NCBI GenBank assembly: GCA_018402085.1
Contig: JAGYJM010000002.1
Span: 1,364,001-1,428,000 of the forward strand
Source: Flavobacteriales bacterium
GTDB lineage: Bacteria; Bacteroidota; Bacteroidia; Flavobacteriales_D; Sanyastnellaceae
Length of the DNA stretch: 64,000 nt
Reading direction: 5' to 3'
Part shown: one piece after another, positions 46,948 through 55,806 of the stretch
Layout: every line of letters begins with the position of its first letter
How positions within the stretch are numbered: the stretch's first letter is position 1
Translations under genes and position numbers: made by a program
Notes under the pieces: generated by a model
What the model was told of the DNA's origin: nothing
Seen by the model: the letters and a program-made list of their open reading frames with translations, nothing else
Database searches by the model: none

Positions 46948-48720
46948 ATGTTTGACATACTTGAATTGAACAGCAAAAAAGTTGCTGAATTAAGAGAAAT
47001 CGCAAAGAGTCTCGATATCAAGAAGGTTGACCGACTGAAAAAACAGGAGCTTATTTACAGCATCCTTGATCAACAGGCCATCAATCCTGACCTCGCCAGA
47101 AGCGTCAAAGGTGGCGGCGCACCGAAACCCACCTCTGAAAATCAGTCTCCGACGCGTGAACGCGACAGGCAGTCTGTTGACCAGAGTGACGGCAACAAAC
47201 CACCTCAAGATGGCGAGAAGCCACAGCGTAACCCACGCCAGCCAAGAAATAACAACCAGGCTGATGACCGAAAGAATCCTGAAACCACAAAAGATCAGGA
47301 TAGTCAACGTCCGCCGCGAGGTCAACAACAAAATCGTCGAAACCCTGGCGATGAAAACCGCAACAAGCGCCCGCAAGACCGCGCACAAAAACCTGATGAT
47401 CGCAGGAAAGACAACCGTAACGACCAAAAGACCGATGGTCGCAGCGACAACCGAAACGATCAAAAACCAGAGAACCGAAACGATAAAGGCGGCGATAACC
47501 GCAATGACAACCGCAATGACCGTCGTAACCCCAAAGGTGGCAATGATCGTGCGCCACGAGGAAGACAAGGCAATATCGCGCGTCCTGATGAACATGGTTA
47601 CAATTTCGACGGAATTGTAAAAGCAGAAGGTGTACTTGAACTCATGCAAGACGGCTACGGCTTCTTGCGTTCAGCAGACTTCAATTACCTCAATTCACCG
47701 GATGACGTATACGTGTCGCAAAATCAGGTGAAGTTGTACGGATTACAAACCGGAGACACCATCCTCGGAACTGTTCGTCCGCCCAAACATGGTGAAAAAT
47801 ACTTCCCGCTGATCAGCGTAGAGCGTGTAAACGGACGTGATCCTGAGTTTGTTCGTGACCGCGTGCCTTTTAAATTCCTTACGCCCCTCTTCCCAGAAGA
47901 ACGTTTCCGACTGGCCGATAAAAATCCGAACATTTCCATGCGCATCATGGATCTCTTCTCCCCCATCGGAAAGGGCCAGCGTGGCATGATTGTAGCACAG
48001 CCAAAAACGGGTAAAACAACACTGCTTAAGGAAGTTGCAAACGCCATTGCCAAAAATCATCCTGAGACCTACCTCATTATTCTCCTCATCGATGAGCGAC
48101 CGGAAGAAGTCACCGATATGAAGCGCAGTGTGCGTGGTGAAGTGATCGCATCAACCTTCGATGAACCGGCAGATCGTCACGTGAAAGTGGCCAACCTGGT
48201 ACTCGAGAAAGCAAAGCGTATGGTAGAGTGCGGACATGATGTTTGTATCCTGCTTGACTCCATTACACGCCTTGCCCGAGCCTACAACACGGTTTCACCG
48301 GCATCCGGAAAAGTACTCACCGGTGGTGTAGACGCCAACGCACTGCAAAAGCCGAAGCGCTTTTTCGGAGCGGCACGGAACATCGAAAACGGAGGTTCAC
48401 TCAGCATCATTGCTACAGCACTGACGGAAACCGGCTCGAAAATGGACGAAGTGATCTTTGAAGAGTTCAAAGGTACCGGCAACATGGAGCTTCAGCTCGA
48501 TCGCCGCATCTCCAACCGGAGAATCTACCCCGCGATCGATATCCTGGCGTCAGGTACCCGACGCGAAGACCTTCTCCTTGATAAAGATGCCCTCATGCGG
48601 GTGCACATCCTCCGACGTCACCTTGCGGATATGAATCCAATCGAAACCATGGAATTTATCAAATCGCGCATTAAAGACACCCAAAGCAATGAGGAGTTCC
48701 TCATTTCTATGAACTCATAG
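46948..48720 (+). CDS. rho: Transcription termination factor Rho with long disordered insert
   Basis: Hexameric RNA helicase that ends transcription. The 590 residues are longer than the 420 of E. coli Rho because about 150 residues of Asn/Arg/Asp/Gln-rich low-complexity sequence (about residues 55-215, with repeats such as DNRNDRRN and RNDQK) separate the N-terminal Rho_N helix ([19 protein letters not shown]) from the RNA-binding cold-shock domain ([21 protein letters not shown]). The ATPase core is intact: P-loop in [16 protein letters not shown] near 350, [26 protein letters not shown]. Disordered inserts of this kind are known in Bacteroidota Rho. Confidence 0.97.
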   Translation: MFDILELNSKKVAELREIAKSLDIKKVDRLKKQELIYSILDQQAINPDLARSVKGGGAPKPTSENQSPTRERDRQSVDQSDGNKPPQDGEKPQRNPRQPRNNNQADDRKNPETTKDQDSQRPPRGQQQNRRNPGDENRNKRPQDRAQKPDDRRKDNRNDQKTDGRSDNRNDQKPENRNDKGGDNRNDNRNDRRNPKGGNDRAPRGRQGNIARPDEHGYNFDGIVKAEGVLELMQDGYGFLRSADFNYLNSPDDVYVSQNQVKLYGLQTGDTILGTVRPPKHGEKYFPLISVERVNGRDPEFVRDRVPFKFLTPLFPEERFRLADKNPNISMRIMDLFSPIGKGQRGMIVAQPKTGKTTLLKEVANAIAKNHPETYLIILLIDERPEEVTDMKRSVRGEVIASTFDEPADRHVKVANLVLEKAKRMVECGHDVCILLDSITRLARAYNTVSPASGKVLTGGVDANALQKPKRFFGAARNIENGGSLSIIATALTETGSKMDEVIFEEFKGTGNMELQLDRRISNRRIYPAIDILASGTRREDLLLDKDALMRVHILRRHLADMNPIETMEFIKSRIKDTQSNEEFLISMNS

Positions 48721-48730
48721 TACGCCCGTC

Positions 48731-49135
48731 ATGCCCAACTCACGACTCACTTTGCTCTTGTTAAGCCTGATCATCGGAATTGCAGCTTGCCGGAAAGACG
48801 AACCTGGTCCGGATCCCCTTCGCGATCAATTCGAGTTTGTTGTGGTGACCCCTGACAGCGTGAGCTGGGAAGCCGAAGTGCTGCGAATGGATGGCTCTGT
48901 TATTCAGACGATGAGCGCGGAAGGACAGAAAAATTTCTACACTGAGCGCACAGCAGACCGTAAAGCGATCTTGAGACTGCGCCTGATCGATTCAACCACA
49001 GCAACTTCCATTCGAACGGGATACCGCGATTTAATCAACATATTCGATGGCAGCTCGAATGTAGTGACGCTGAATCCGGACCTACAGGTGCCTTACGACC
49101 TGCCGAATGACACCATTGACTTCGCGAACCTTTAA
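48731..49135 (+). CDS. Small lipoprotein of unknown function
   Basis: Signal peptide with lipobox IAAC (Cys20), MPNSRLTLLLLSLIIGIAAC, then about 114 residues predicted as beta-rich with no recognised domain (FVVVTPDSVSWEAEVLRMDG, KAILRLRLIDSTTATSI). It starts 10 nt after rho, so it may be co-transcribed. I do not recognise a family. Confidence 0.7.
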   Translation: MPNSRLTLLLLSLIIGIAACRKDEPGPDPLRDQFEFVVVTPDSVSWEAEVLRMDGSVIQTMSAEGQKNFYTERTADRKAILRLRLIDSTTATSIRTGYRDLINIFDGSSNVVTLNPDLQVPYDLPNDTIDFANL

Positions 49136-49171
49136 TCACAATCCCGGTTGTAGTGAACTGAACCCCTCTTG

Positions 49172-49732
49172 ATGGTGAGTCCTACTCGAATTCTCGTCCT
49201 CATTTGCGCTGCACTCTGGCTGATCACAAAAGTTGTGCTTCTGCAGTTTGTGCCTTTTGAAACAAACGTGCAGGCAGGAGTGATGTTGAACCTGTTCTTC
49301 ATCTTGCTGATCGGTGTGTTTGCTATTCGTCGGGTGACCAGACATCGCAGAAGCGACTTCATTGACAGCGTTAAAGAAGTGGCCAAAGCAACCTCAATGT
49401 ACGTTTTAGCCGCAGTCTTTGCACTGGCCGTATTTAATTATGCCATCGCTGCAGATACCATTCAGTTGAAATATGAAGCTGACCGGAAGGAGCTACAAAA
49501 GGTTCTGCAGGATGGCAACAACCTGGCAGAAATCCGCGCCAATAACCCGGAAGCAAAGAAAATGACCGACGAAGAAATCAGGAGCCGAAGCCTTGAATCA
49601 TTTGACCAACGCAATGAGTTTCTGGTGACCCGATGGTACTTCGCGCTTACCTTGTCTTTCTTCGCGTTGATGATTGCCGCAGTATTCTATTCACTCGTGC
49701 TCACCATTTTGTGGCGAGCCTTTATGATGTGA
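49172..49732 (+). CDS. Membrane protein, DUF4199-like
   Basis: Inner-membrane protein of 186 residues with four predicted helices: two at 5-55, one at about 75-95 and one near the C-terminus, separated by a charged loop of about 55 residues (QLKYEADRKELQKVLQDG). The layout resembles the Bacteroidota DUF4199 family, but this is by eye. Start taken at ATG 49172; the in-frame TTG just before it is less likely. It lies 36 nt after the lipoprotein gene. Confidence 0.65.
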   Translation: MVSPTRILVLICAALWLITKVVLLQFVPFETNVQAGVMLNLFFILLIGVFAIRRVTRHRRSDFIDSVKEVAKATSMYVLAAVFALAVFNYAIAADTIQLKYEADRKELQKVLQDGNNLAEIRANNPEAKKMTDEEIRSRSLESFDQRNEFLVTRWYFALTLSFFALMIAAVFYSLVLTILWRAFMM

Positions 49733-49765
49733 AGGGAGCAATACGATACTTCATCTTCCGTTTTC

Positions 49766-49773
49766 TACTTTTG
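49766..49773 (+). promoter_or_regulatory. -7 box of porT
   Basis: Perfect TACTTTTG, 18 nt ahead of the TTG start codon at 49792. Confidence 0.6.
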
Positions 49774-49791
49774 TAAGCCAATCCGGTTGAC

Positions 49792-50505
49792 TTGAAAAAA
49801 CACATTCTGCTCATAGGTGCCCTTGCGATTTCATTCTCTGCTCTCAGCCAGGGAAACATTCGCATGAAAAACCTCCCGAACTTCGATTATAAGAAGTACC
49901 ACTTCGGGTTCTTGCTGAGCACAAACACGTCTGACTTTTACCTTGATTATAGCCCGCGAGAAAACTTTGCAGACTCTCTCCTCGGCATCTCCAACCAACG
50001 TCAGCAAGGTTTCAACCTTGCTCTTCTGGCCTCGTGGGATCTCACCCCGAATATCCGACTCCGGTTTATTCCGGGATTGAGTTTTCAAGACCGCGGATTA
50101 AATTACCGGTTCAGGCTTCAAGATGGCACTACAGAAACCATCCTGAAGCGCACTGAATCGGTGTTTCTAGATTTCCCACTCCTGTTGAAGCTTCGCACAA
50201 ACCGCGTCAATAACCTTGCGGCCTACGCGCTGATCGGTGGTAAATACAGCCGTGACATGCAGTCTCAAGAAGACACAGACAATCAAATCGCAGATGAATT
50301 GGTCATTCGCCTCAATCGCACCGACTATTCACTCGATTTTGGTGGTGGTATTGACTTCTTTCTTCCCTACTTCAAGTTCTCTATTGAAATGAAGACGGCT
50401 ATCGGATTGCCGAATATGTTAATCCAGGAAGGCAATCGATTCACGGCGCCCATAGAAAGCCTTCGCACGCGCACTTTTGTTTTCTCCCTCTGCTTCGAGG
50501 GCTGA
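49792..50505 (+). CDS. porT: T9SS outer-membrane protein PorT/SprT
   Basis: Beta-barrel protein required for type IX secretion. The 237 residues start at TTG 49792 with a signal peptide (KKHILLIGALAISFSALSQG), followed by the PorT-typical segment MKNLPNFDYKKYHFGFLLSTNTSDF and alternating amphipathic strands ending in Phe-rich RTFVFSLCFEG. Length and the PNFD-KxxHFGF block support PorT over generic outer-membrane barrel proteins. It is the secretion-side counterpart of the T9SS cargo encoded in this window. Confidence 0.85.
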   Translation: MKKHILLIGALAISFSALSQGNIRMKNLPNFDYKKYHFGFLLSTNTSDFYLDYSPRENFADSLLGISNQRQQGFNLALLASWDLTPNIRLRFIPGLSFQDRGLNYRFRLQDGTTETILKRTESVFLDFPLLLKLRTNRVNNLAAYALIGGKYSRDMQSQEDTDNQIADELVIRLNRTDYSLDFGGGIDFFLPYFKFSIEMKTAIGLPNMLIQEGNRFTAPIESLRTRTFVFSLCFEG

Positions 50506-50913
50506 TCACGGCAATACCGTGGCAATAACGCGACGCAATACCGCCTGATCTCTGAATTCACATAAATAAATACCCTGCCAGCGACCAAGCAGCAGGCGCC
50601 CGTCAATGAAAGGTACACTCACCGAACTGCCGATCAGGCTCGCTTTGATATGCGCCGGCATATCATCTTCGCCTTCAAGCGTATGCAGTAAACCCGGCTG
50701 ACCCTCAGGTACAATGCGGTTTATGAGCGTTTCGAAATCTTCGCGGACATCGGGATCTGCATTCTCATTGATGGTCAATGCGGCTGAAGTATGCTGGATA
50801 AACAAATGCAGCACCCCATCTCCTGCCAGAGGGATGCCACGGGTTACTTCTTTTGTGACAAGATGATATCCGCGTGAAAACGCGGGAAGCTCAATAATGT
50901 GGTGCGAAGCCAT
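50506..50913 (-). CDS. yjbQ: YjbQ/UPF0047 family protein
   Basis: Conserved 135-residue protein of the YjbQ family, in which E. coli YjbQ has thiamine-phosphate-synthase-like side activity; the main role is unclear. Family blocks: GVLHLFIQHTSAALTINENADPDVREDFE, LHTLEGEDDMPAHIKASLIGSSVSVPFIDGRLLLGRWQGIYLCEFRD. The conserved His and Asp/Glu ligands are present. Its stop abuts that of the convergent porT. Confidence 0.94.
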   Translation of the reverse strand: MASHHIIELPAFSRGYHLVTKEVTRGIPLAGDGVLHLFIQHTSAALTINENADPDVREDFETLINRIVPEGQPGLLHTLEGEDDMPAHIKASLIGSSVSVPFIDGRLLLGRWQGIYLCEFRDQAVLRRVIATVLP

Positions 50914-50921
50914 GGTGCTGT

Positions 50922-51554
50922 TTATGGAGCTAAGTTCGCCTTCAGCACCCGAAGCTGCAAGCGGCGACCATCTACCGGATGACGTAATACAACTACGTAA
51001 ATCCCCGGGGCGAGGTCAGGCAAAGCAAGCTGTACACGCGGCGCCCGAACAGGCTGCTCTGAAAAGACCTCAGTGCCATCTGCGCCAAACCACTGTATCA
51101 GCCACTCTTCATTCTCTGCCCCCTCCCACTGGAGCTGCAAGGTTGTATTGAACGGAATCGGATATGCCTGCATACTACCGTTCGGGGGCACAAATAAAAC
51201 CGAAAGTGTGTCTGAAAATCCTTGCGTGCCGAGTATCAAACGATAGTAATTGAGCTGACTCCATAAAGGAGATGCGTCATGCATCACATAGAACTCTGTA
51301 AATTCGCTTCCGCCGCATACCCCCGGAATCTGATCCACAGGTGTGAATTCGCTTTTCCCATCTTCACTGCGTTCGAGAATTACCCCATTGCAAGAGGCTC
51401 CTCCCTTAATCGCAAAATCAATGCGCATGGTCTCGCCGGTCTGACGTGCCGTGAAGCCCTCCAATATCGGATGCTGACCGAATAATGGCCAAACTGCCAA
51501 CCACAACAACGCCGTTATGCAAAAACGAGTGATACTGCAAAATTTTAAGTCCAT
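50922..51554 (-). CDS. Small secreted protein with T9SS-like tail
   Basis: Unknown function. ATG 51554 opens a signal peptide (ITRFCITALLWLAVWPLFGQ). The next 120 residues form a beta-sandwich-like domain with a GTQGF turn and two Cys pairs, and the last 75 residues (MQAYPIPFNTTLQLQWEG, LPDLAPGIYVVVLRHPVDGRRLQLRVLK) follow the T9SS sorting pattern. It lies 8 nt upstream of yjbQ on the same strand. Confidence 0.72.
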   Translation of the reverse strand: MDLKFCSITRFCITALLWLAVWPLFGQHPILEGFTARQTGETMRIDFAIKGGASCNGVILERSEDGKSEFTPVDQIPGVCGGSEFTEFYVMHDASPLWSQLNYYRLILGTQGFSDTLSVLFVPPNGSMQAYPIPFNTTLQLQWEGAENEEWLIQWFGADGTEVFSEQPVRAPRVQLALPDLAPGIYVVVLRHPVDGRRLQLRVLKANLAP

Positions 51555-51642
51555 TCTACGATTTGTACAATCTGAACGAAGATAAGCCCTAATTGCGTCA
51601 ACTGCCAATTGGCGGCAAAGCTCCTTTTCAATTCACCTACGG

Positions 51643-51776
51643 ATGCCTGCAAGGCATGCCTCTCGGCCGCTACCACACATCATAAAGCGCCGCAGGAATG
51701 CGGCGATCTTCATTTCAATGCGCACAATGCATTGTGCGCTTACATTCGATTTCACGGCGCACACTGCTGTGAGCGC
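51643..51776 (-). repeat. Composite hairpin array, inverted relative to 63095-63159
   Basis: ATGCCT/AGGCAT (51643-51657), CGCCGCA/TGCGGCG (51688-51705), the perfect 20-mer GCGCACAATGCATTGTGCGC (51720-51739) and a decayed second copy of it (51757-51776) followed by the same ATTCGATT word. In inverted order it matches the array at 62988-63159. Confidence 0.75.
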
Positions 51777-51838
51777 TTCTATTCGATTCTATATCTATAC
51801 TTTCAGCCCTAAATCTACCTTACCTCCACAAGTTCCCT

Positions 51839-51846
51839 TAAGTTTG
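51839..51846 (+). promoter_or_regulatory. -7 box of surE
   Basis: Perfect TAAGTTTG, 33 nt before the ATG at 51880. Confidence 0.55.
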
Positions 51847-51879
51847 CGCGTTGATTGTAAACTGAGCAGATAATCGCGT

Positions 51880-52665
51880 ATGGCAAGTGAACGCCCTCTT
51901 ATTCTCGTCACCAATGACGATGGCATCTTTGCCGGTGGCATTAAAACGCTGGTAGAAGAAATGACGCACCTTGGTGAAGTCTGGGTGGTCGCACCTGATA
52001 GTCCGCAATCAGGGATGGGACATGCCGTTACGATTAGGGAGATCCTCCGGCTGGAGGAGGTTCCCTTTGATGTGTCGGGTGTACGCGCCTTTCAAAGTAG
52101 CGGCACACCCGTTGATTGTGTCAAGCTCGCTATTTACGAGGTGCTGCACCGTAAACCTGACTTGCTCGTTTCAGGCATCAACCACGGCGCGAATAGTTCG
52201 ATCAATGTTATATACTCGGGTACCATGTCTGCAGCCGTTGAAGGTGCCGTTGAGGGAATTCCGTCAATCGGCTACTCATTGCTCGACCATAGCGCTGACG
52301 CTAACTTCGCTCCCTCACGGCCTTATGTCAGAAGCATCGCTGAATCTGTACTCAAGAACGCGCTACCCCAAGGCACTTGTCTCAATGTAAACATCCCTAA
52401 TTTGTCGGCAGAAGAGCTGAAAGGCATCAAAATATGTCGTCAGGCGCAGGGCTACTGGGCCGATGCTTTCGAGAAGCGCAAATCACCGGGCGGCAGTGAA
52501 TATTATTGGATGACCGGGAAATTCGTAACGCCTGACAAGGGAGAAGATACCGATCAATGGGCGCTGGAGAACGGTCATGTCTCGGTGGTACCAACCCAAT
52601 TTGATCTAACAGACCACCATACCATCGGCCTGCTGAATCAATGGGATTTTAACGATGCAAAGTAA
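51880..52665 (+). CDS. surE: 5'/3'-nucleotidase SurE
   Basis: Metal-dependent nucleotidase acting on 5'- and 3'-nucleotides and short polyphosphate. The 261 residues include ILVTNDDGIFAGG with the metal-binding Asp pair, APDSPQSGMGHAVT, SSGTPVDCVKLA and LVSGINHGANSSINVIYSGTMSAAVEG, all SurE hallmarks. It heads a surE-orf-lpxB unit; the next gene overlaps by 11 nt. Confidence 0.97.
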   Translation: MASERPLILVTNDDGIFAGGIKTLVEEMTHLGEVWVVAPDSPQSGMGHAVTIREILRLEEVPFDVSGVRAFQSSGTPVDCVKLAIYEVLHRKPDLLVSGINHGANSSINVIYSGTMSAAVEGAVEGIPSIGYSLLDHSADANFAPSRPYVRSIAESVLKNALPQGTCLNVNIPNLSAEELKGIKICRQAQGYWADAFEKRKSPGGSEYYWMTGKFVTPDKGEDTDQWALENGHVSVVPTQFDLTDHHTIGLLNQWDFNDAK

Positions 52666-52954
52666 ACTCGATAAGTCATGGGTAGGTTTTCTGGCAGGAC
52701 TCATTTCGACCTTGCTTGGCATGTTCATCTTTGCCGCTGCGCTCGCCGTATATGATGACCGCTCAGTATGGAGCATCTTTGAAATGGTAAGTGACAACCC
52801 ATTCTTGCTTATTGATAAGTTTCTCACAGGCAGTGTGCTCTTCGATGTGTTCATCTTCGCCGTCTTTCTGCGCCTCGGCTGGTACAACTTTAACAAAGGG
52901 ATATTGCTCTGTATCATGCTGCTCGTTCCTGTTATCATATATTTCAACTGGTGA
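52655..52954 (+). CDS. Small membrane protein between surE and lpxB
   Basis: Protein of 99 residues with three hydrophobic segments (VGFLAGLISTLLGMFIFAAALAV, a weaker middle helix, and GILLCIMLLVPVIIYF). Function unknown. It overlaps surE by 11 nt and lpxB by 4 nt, so it is translated as part of the operon; proteins of similar size seem to occupy this position in other Bacteroidota, from memory. Confidence 0.75.
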   Translation: MQSKLDKSWVGFLAGLISTLLGMFIFAAALAVYDDRSVWSIFEMVSDNPFLLIDKFLTGSVLFDVFIFAVFLRLGWYNFNKGILLCIMLLVPVIIYFNW

Positions 52955-54084
52955 AGCTTTATTTCATTGCCGGAGAAGCATCGGGTGACCTGCATACGTC
53001 TAACCTGGTGAAAGCGATGCGAATTATGCGCTCAGATCTCGATTTGCGAGGTTGGGGTGGTAACCTCATGCAACAAGCCGGTGTAGAAATTGTAAAACAC
53101 TACCGAGAATTGGCCTTCATGGGCTTCTTTGAAGTAGCGGCCAATCTTCGAACGATCCTTCGTAATATCAGAAGCTGTAAAGAGGATATTTCGGCCTATC
53201 GGCCGGATGCGGTCATTCTGATCGATTATCCCGGTTTCAACATGCGCATTGCCACCTGGTGCAGAGAACAGGGAATTCCCGTGATCTACTACATCTCGCC
53301 TCAGGTATGGGCCTGGAAAGAAAACAGGGTTAAAAAGATCAAACGCGATGTAGATGAGCTTTTTGTCATCCTGCCTTTTGAGGCAGCCTTCTACCAAAAA
53401 CATGGGATTGAAGCGCACTTCGTAGGTCATCCCCTGCTGGATGTTGCTGAAAAACATAGTTCATCTGAAACACACATCCGCGAAGAACTGGGAATCCGGA
53501 AAGGCGAGAAGGTGATCGCGCTCTTACCCGGTTCACGTAAGCAGGAGATCAGCACCATGCTTCCTGTAATGCTAGAAGTTGCAAAGCAATTCAATGACTA
53601 CCGCTTTATCATTGCGGGCGCGCCCGGACAAGAGCTGGACTTCTACGCGAATATCCACGGTGTCAACGAAAATGACATCGTATTTGGCAAGACCTATGCG
53701 CTGTTTACAGTCGCTGAAGCCGGACTGGTTACCAGCGGAACTGCCACCCTCGAAGCGGCATTGCATGGCATGCCGCAGGCGGTTTGCTACAAAGGAAATT
53801 TCATCAGCTACCACATTGCACGCAAACTGGTTAAGGTCAATTATATCAGCCTCGTCAACCTAGTCATGGAGCGCGAAGTGGTTCGCGAAATGATCCAGGA
53901 AGCGATGAATGTCAAATCGCTGACAGCAGAATTGAAAAGACTGCTTGAAGACGAACAGTATCGCCATAGGTTGATCGAAGATTACAAGATTCTTCGCGAA
54001 AAACTCGGGGGCACAGGAGCTTCACATCGTGCTGCAGAAGGCATGCTCGAAGCGATTGACCAATTTACACGCCAAAATTCATAG
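52951..54084 (+). CDS. lpxB: Lipid-A-disaccharide synthase
   Basis: GT19 glycosyltransferase joining lipid X and UDP-diacylglucosamine at the inner membrane in lipid A synthesis. The 377 residues from GTG 52951 carry IAGEASGDLHTSNLV at the N-terminus, RELAFMGFFEVAANLRTI, VILIDYPGFNMRIA, YYISPQVWAWKENRV, FVGHPLLD and SGTATLEAALHGMPQAVCYK. The organism therefore makes lipid A. Confidence 0.97.
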   Translation: MKLYFIAGEASGDLHTSNLVKAMRIMRSDLDLRGWGGNLMQQAGVEIVKHYRELAFMGFFEVAANLRTILRNIRSCKEDISAYRPDAVILIDYPGFNMRIATWCREQGIPVIYYISPQVWAWKENRVKKIKRDVDELFVILPFEAAFYQKHGIEAHFVGHPLLDVAEKHSSSETHIREELGIRKGEKVIALLPGSRKQEISTMLPVMLEVAKQFNDYRFIIAGAPGQELDFYANIHGVNENDIVFGKTYALFTVAEAGLVTSGTATLEAALHGMPQAVCYKGNFISYHIARKLVKVNYISLVNLVMEREVVREMIQEAMNVKSLTAELKRLLEDEQYRHRLIEDYKILREKLGGTGASHRAAEGMLEAIDQFTRQNS

Positions 54085-54136
54085 TCTTGCGTTAACAAGA
54101 TCAGCAGCTTTTTAACAAGTCAGTCTTCCCCCCTCC

Positions 54137-54144
54137 TATTTTTG
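54137..54144 (+). promoter_or_regulatory. -7 box of the SpoIID-domain gene
   Basis: Perfect TATTTTTG ending 6 nt before the ATG at 54151, so the transcript is predicted to have almost no leader. A TTG start at 54142 would fall inside the box and was rejected. Confidence 0.6.
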
Positions 54145-54150
54145 AAGCGT

Positions 54151-55320
54151 ATGAAAAAGGTGATCTCAGGCATCATTCTATGCATGCTAGCGTTGCAAGG
54201 CTTCGCTCAGCATGAGGATATTCTGCGCATCGGCATCAGTGGGGGTGATGGACATACCTCCGCTGAGTTTGTGGTGACACAAGGACGCTATGAAGTAGTG
54301 CTTGACGGAACCACCAGGGCGCAACTGGCTGCTTTTGAACGCTGCTCCCTTCGCCCCGCCGGTAACCGAGTGGCGGTAAGCTCTCAGAACGGTACCATAG
54401 GCAACGCGAACCGGGTGCTATTACGTTCAGTGAAATGGCACAGTCATTTCAAGCTAAGTGCAAAAGGCACCTCGAATCGCTTCTTACCTGCTGTGTACCC
54501 CGATCATTTGATTGTTCGCGCGCAAAACGGCAAGCTGGTGCTGGTCAACGAGTGTGCTCTCGAGAATTACGTCGCCGGTGTTGCCGAAGCTGAATCAGGC
54601 AAAGGCCATGAGCTAGAATATTACAAGGTACAAACGATCATTGCACGCACTTACGCACTTGCGAATGTAAGGCGGCACGCATCAGAAGGTTTTCACCTCT
54701 GTGACGAAGTGCATTGCCAGGCCTATCACGGCGCTTCCCGATTCGAAGAAAGAATACCACAGGCTACATGGGCCACCCGTGATCACGTGCTGGTGGATCA
54801 CGAAATCAATCTGGTTACGGCCGCATTCCACTCGAACTGCGGAGGTCATACCCTCAACGCTGAACACGTATGGAGCCGTCCGCTCCCTTATCTGGTCGGG
54901 CGTCCGGATACCTTTTGCCTCGTTATGCCTCACAGCCACTGGGAAGCTTGCTTTGCAAGAAAAAACTGGCAGGATTATCTCGAGGCAAACCTCGAAGCCG
55001 AGGGAGTGGAAGATTCGCTCGTTTCATTGAGTTACTACCCGGCCAGACGGAAACGTTTTTTCGCAGATAGCCTCAATAATTTGCGAATGACTACGATTCG
55101 TCGCGATTGGGGACTGCGATCAGCTTTTTTCGTAGTTGAAGAAGCAGCTGACAGTGTCAGACTCACCGGGCGCGGCTTTGGGCATGGTGTAGGCCTTTGT
55201 CAGGAAGGTGCCATGCGCATGGCTCAACTCGGCTATACAAGCAACGAGATCCTGCACTTTTATTATAAAGATGTGCACCTGATCGATAAGAAGCACATTC
55301 AGTTTTTCAGGGAAGAATAG
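54151..55320 (+). CDS. SpoIID/LytB-domain protein (amidase-enhancer-like)
   Basis: Exported cell-wall protein of the SpoIID family, whose sporulation member is a lytic transglycosylase acting on denuded glycan. Signal peptide KKVISGIILCMLALQGFAQ, then an N-terminal beta domain and the SpoIID core: LVNECALENYVAGVAEAESGKG, YYKVQTIIARTYALANVRRHA, EVHCQAYHGA, AAFHSNCGGHTLNAEHVW, and GRGFGHGVGLCQEGAMRMAQ. The catalytic Glu of SpoIID corresponds to the AESGKG region. The organism is not a spore former, so a role in vegetative peptidoglycan turnover is likely. Confidence 0.9.
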   Translation: MKKVISGIILCMLALQGFAQHEDILRIGISGGDGHTSAEFVVTQGRYEVVLDGTTRAQLAAFERCSLRPAGNRVAVSSQNGTIGNANRVLLRSVKWHSHFKLSAKGTSNRFLPAVYPDHLIVRAQNGKLVLVNECALENYVAGVAEAESGKGHELEYYKVQTIIARTYALANVRRHASEGFHLCDEVHCQAYHGASRFEERIPQATWATRDHVLVDHEINLVTAAFHSNCGGHTLNAEHVWSRPLPYLVGRPDTFCLVMPHSHWEACFARKNWQDYLEANLEAEGVEDSLVSLSYYPARRKRFFADSLNNLRMTTIRRDWGLRSAFFVVEEAADSVRLTGRGFGHGVGLCQEGAMRMAQLGYTSNEILHFYYKDVHLIDKKHIQFFREE

Positions 55321-55454
55321 AGAGGCTGGCAGAATTCCGAAAAAATCGTATCCGATGATCAATTCTGATGCGCCTCGCATCAATAAACCGGCGGCAACAG
55401 CCCTGTTTGCCGGCAGGTAGGCGCCGCCACACGGATAACAATACCAACAGATAG

Positions 55455-55478
55455 GGAGGCGTCACACGCCTCCTTTTT
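55455..55478 (+). terminator. Terminator-like hairpin after the SpoIID-domain gene
   Basis: Perfect GGAGGCGT/ACGCCTCC stem with a 3-nt loop, then TTTTT. It may equally be a repeat hairpin reused as a terminator; it lies 135 nt past the stop codon. Confidence 0.55.
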
Positions 55479-55501
55479 CATCTTAATAGATAAAAAGAGA
55501 G

Positions 55502-55611
55502 GGATGCGCCATGCGCATCTTTGACGTTGAACCGCAATTCTCGGACGGCTATAAGCCGGCCCCGCAAGAATGCCGGAGATAATAAAACAGCGCAAGTATG
55601 CGCTGCTTTTT
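55502..55611 (+). repeat. Three-hairpin intergenic array, copy 2
   Basis: GATGCGC/GCGCATC (55503-55519), GGCT/AGCC within GACGGCTATAAGCCGG (from 55544) and CAGCGCA/TGCGCTG (55588-55605, then a T run). Offsets between elements match the array at 24578 within one base. Confidence 0.8.
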
Positions 55612-55689
55612 TAAAGTTTCCCGGTTTCCCAGTTTCCCGAAAAGTCGATGGTCGATAGGTCTATGAGTCCATAGGTCAATGCGCTTCAC

Positions 55690-55766
55690 TTCACCGGACC
55701 GGCGGCAATAGCCTTTCACCAATCGTGATGCACTTCGCTTCACCGGACCGGCGGCAATAGCCGCCG
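55690..55766 (+). repeat. 24-bp direct repeat with GGCGGC/GCCGCC hairpin
   Basis: The same 24 bases beginning TTCACCGGACC occur at 55690-55713 and 55739-55762. In the second copy the end forms the hairpin GGCGGC-AATA-GCCGCC. Confidence 0.75.
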
Positions 55767-55806
55767 CCACACCAACAACCAACAACCAACGACCAACTGC
55801 CAGAGG

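Larger units (their letters stand above)
51555..51879. other. Gene-free region with hairpin array and the surE promoter
   Basis: No coding sequence. It holds the hairpin array at 51643-51776 and, at its right end, the -7 box of surE (51839-51846). Confidence 0.6.
55321..55806. other. Gene-free region of hairpins and direct repeats
   Basis: No coding sequence recognised. It contains a terminator-like hairpin, the second copy of the three-hairpin array, a 24-bp direct repeat, and AACAACCAAC-type low-complexity text at 55770-55800. Confidence 0.6.

Noticed and set aside
53197-53214. Twentieth GGATG hairpin copy in lpxB (CGGCC/GGCCG then GATG)
   Set aside because: The loop is TATC and the tail shares a base with the arm; GGCC is self-complementary, so chance is likely.
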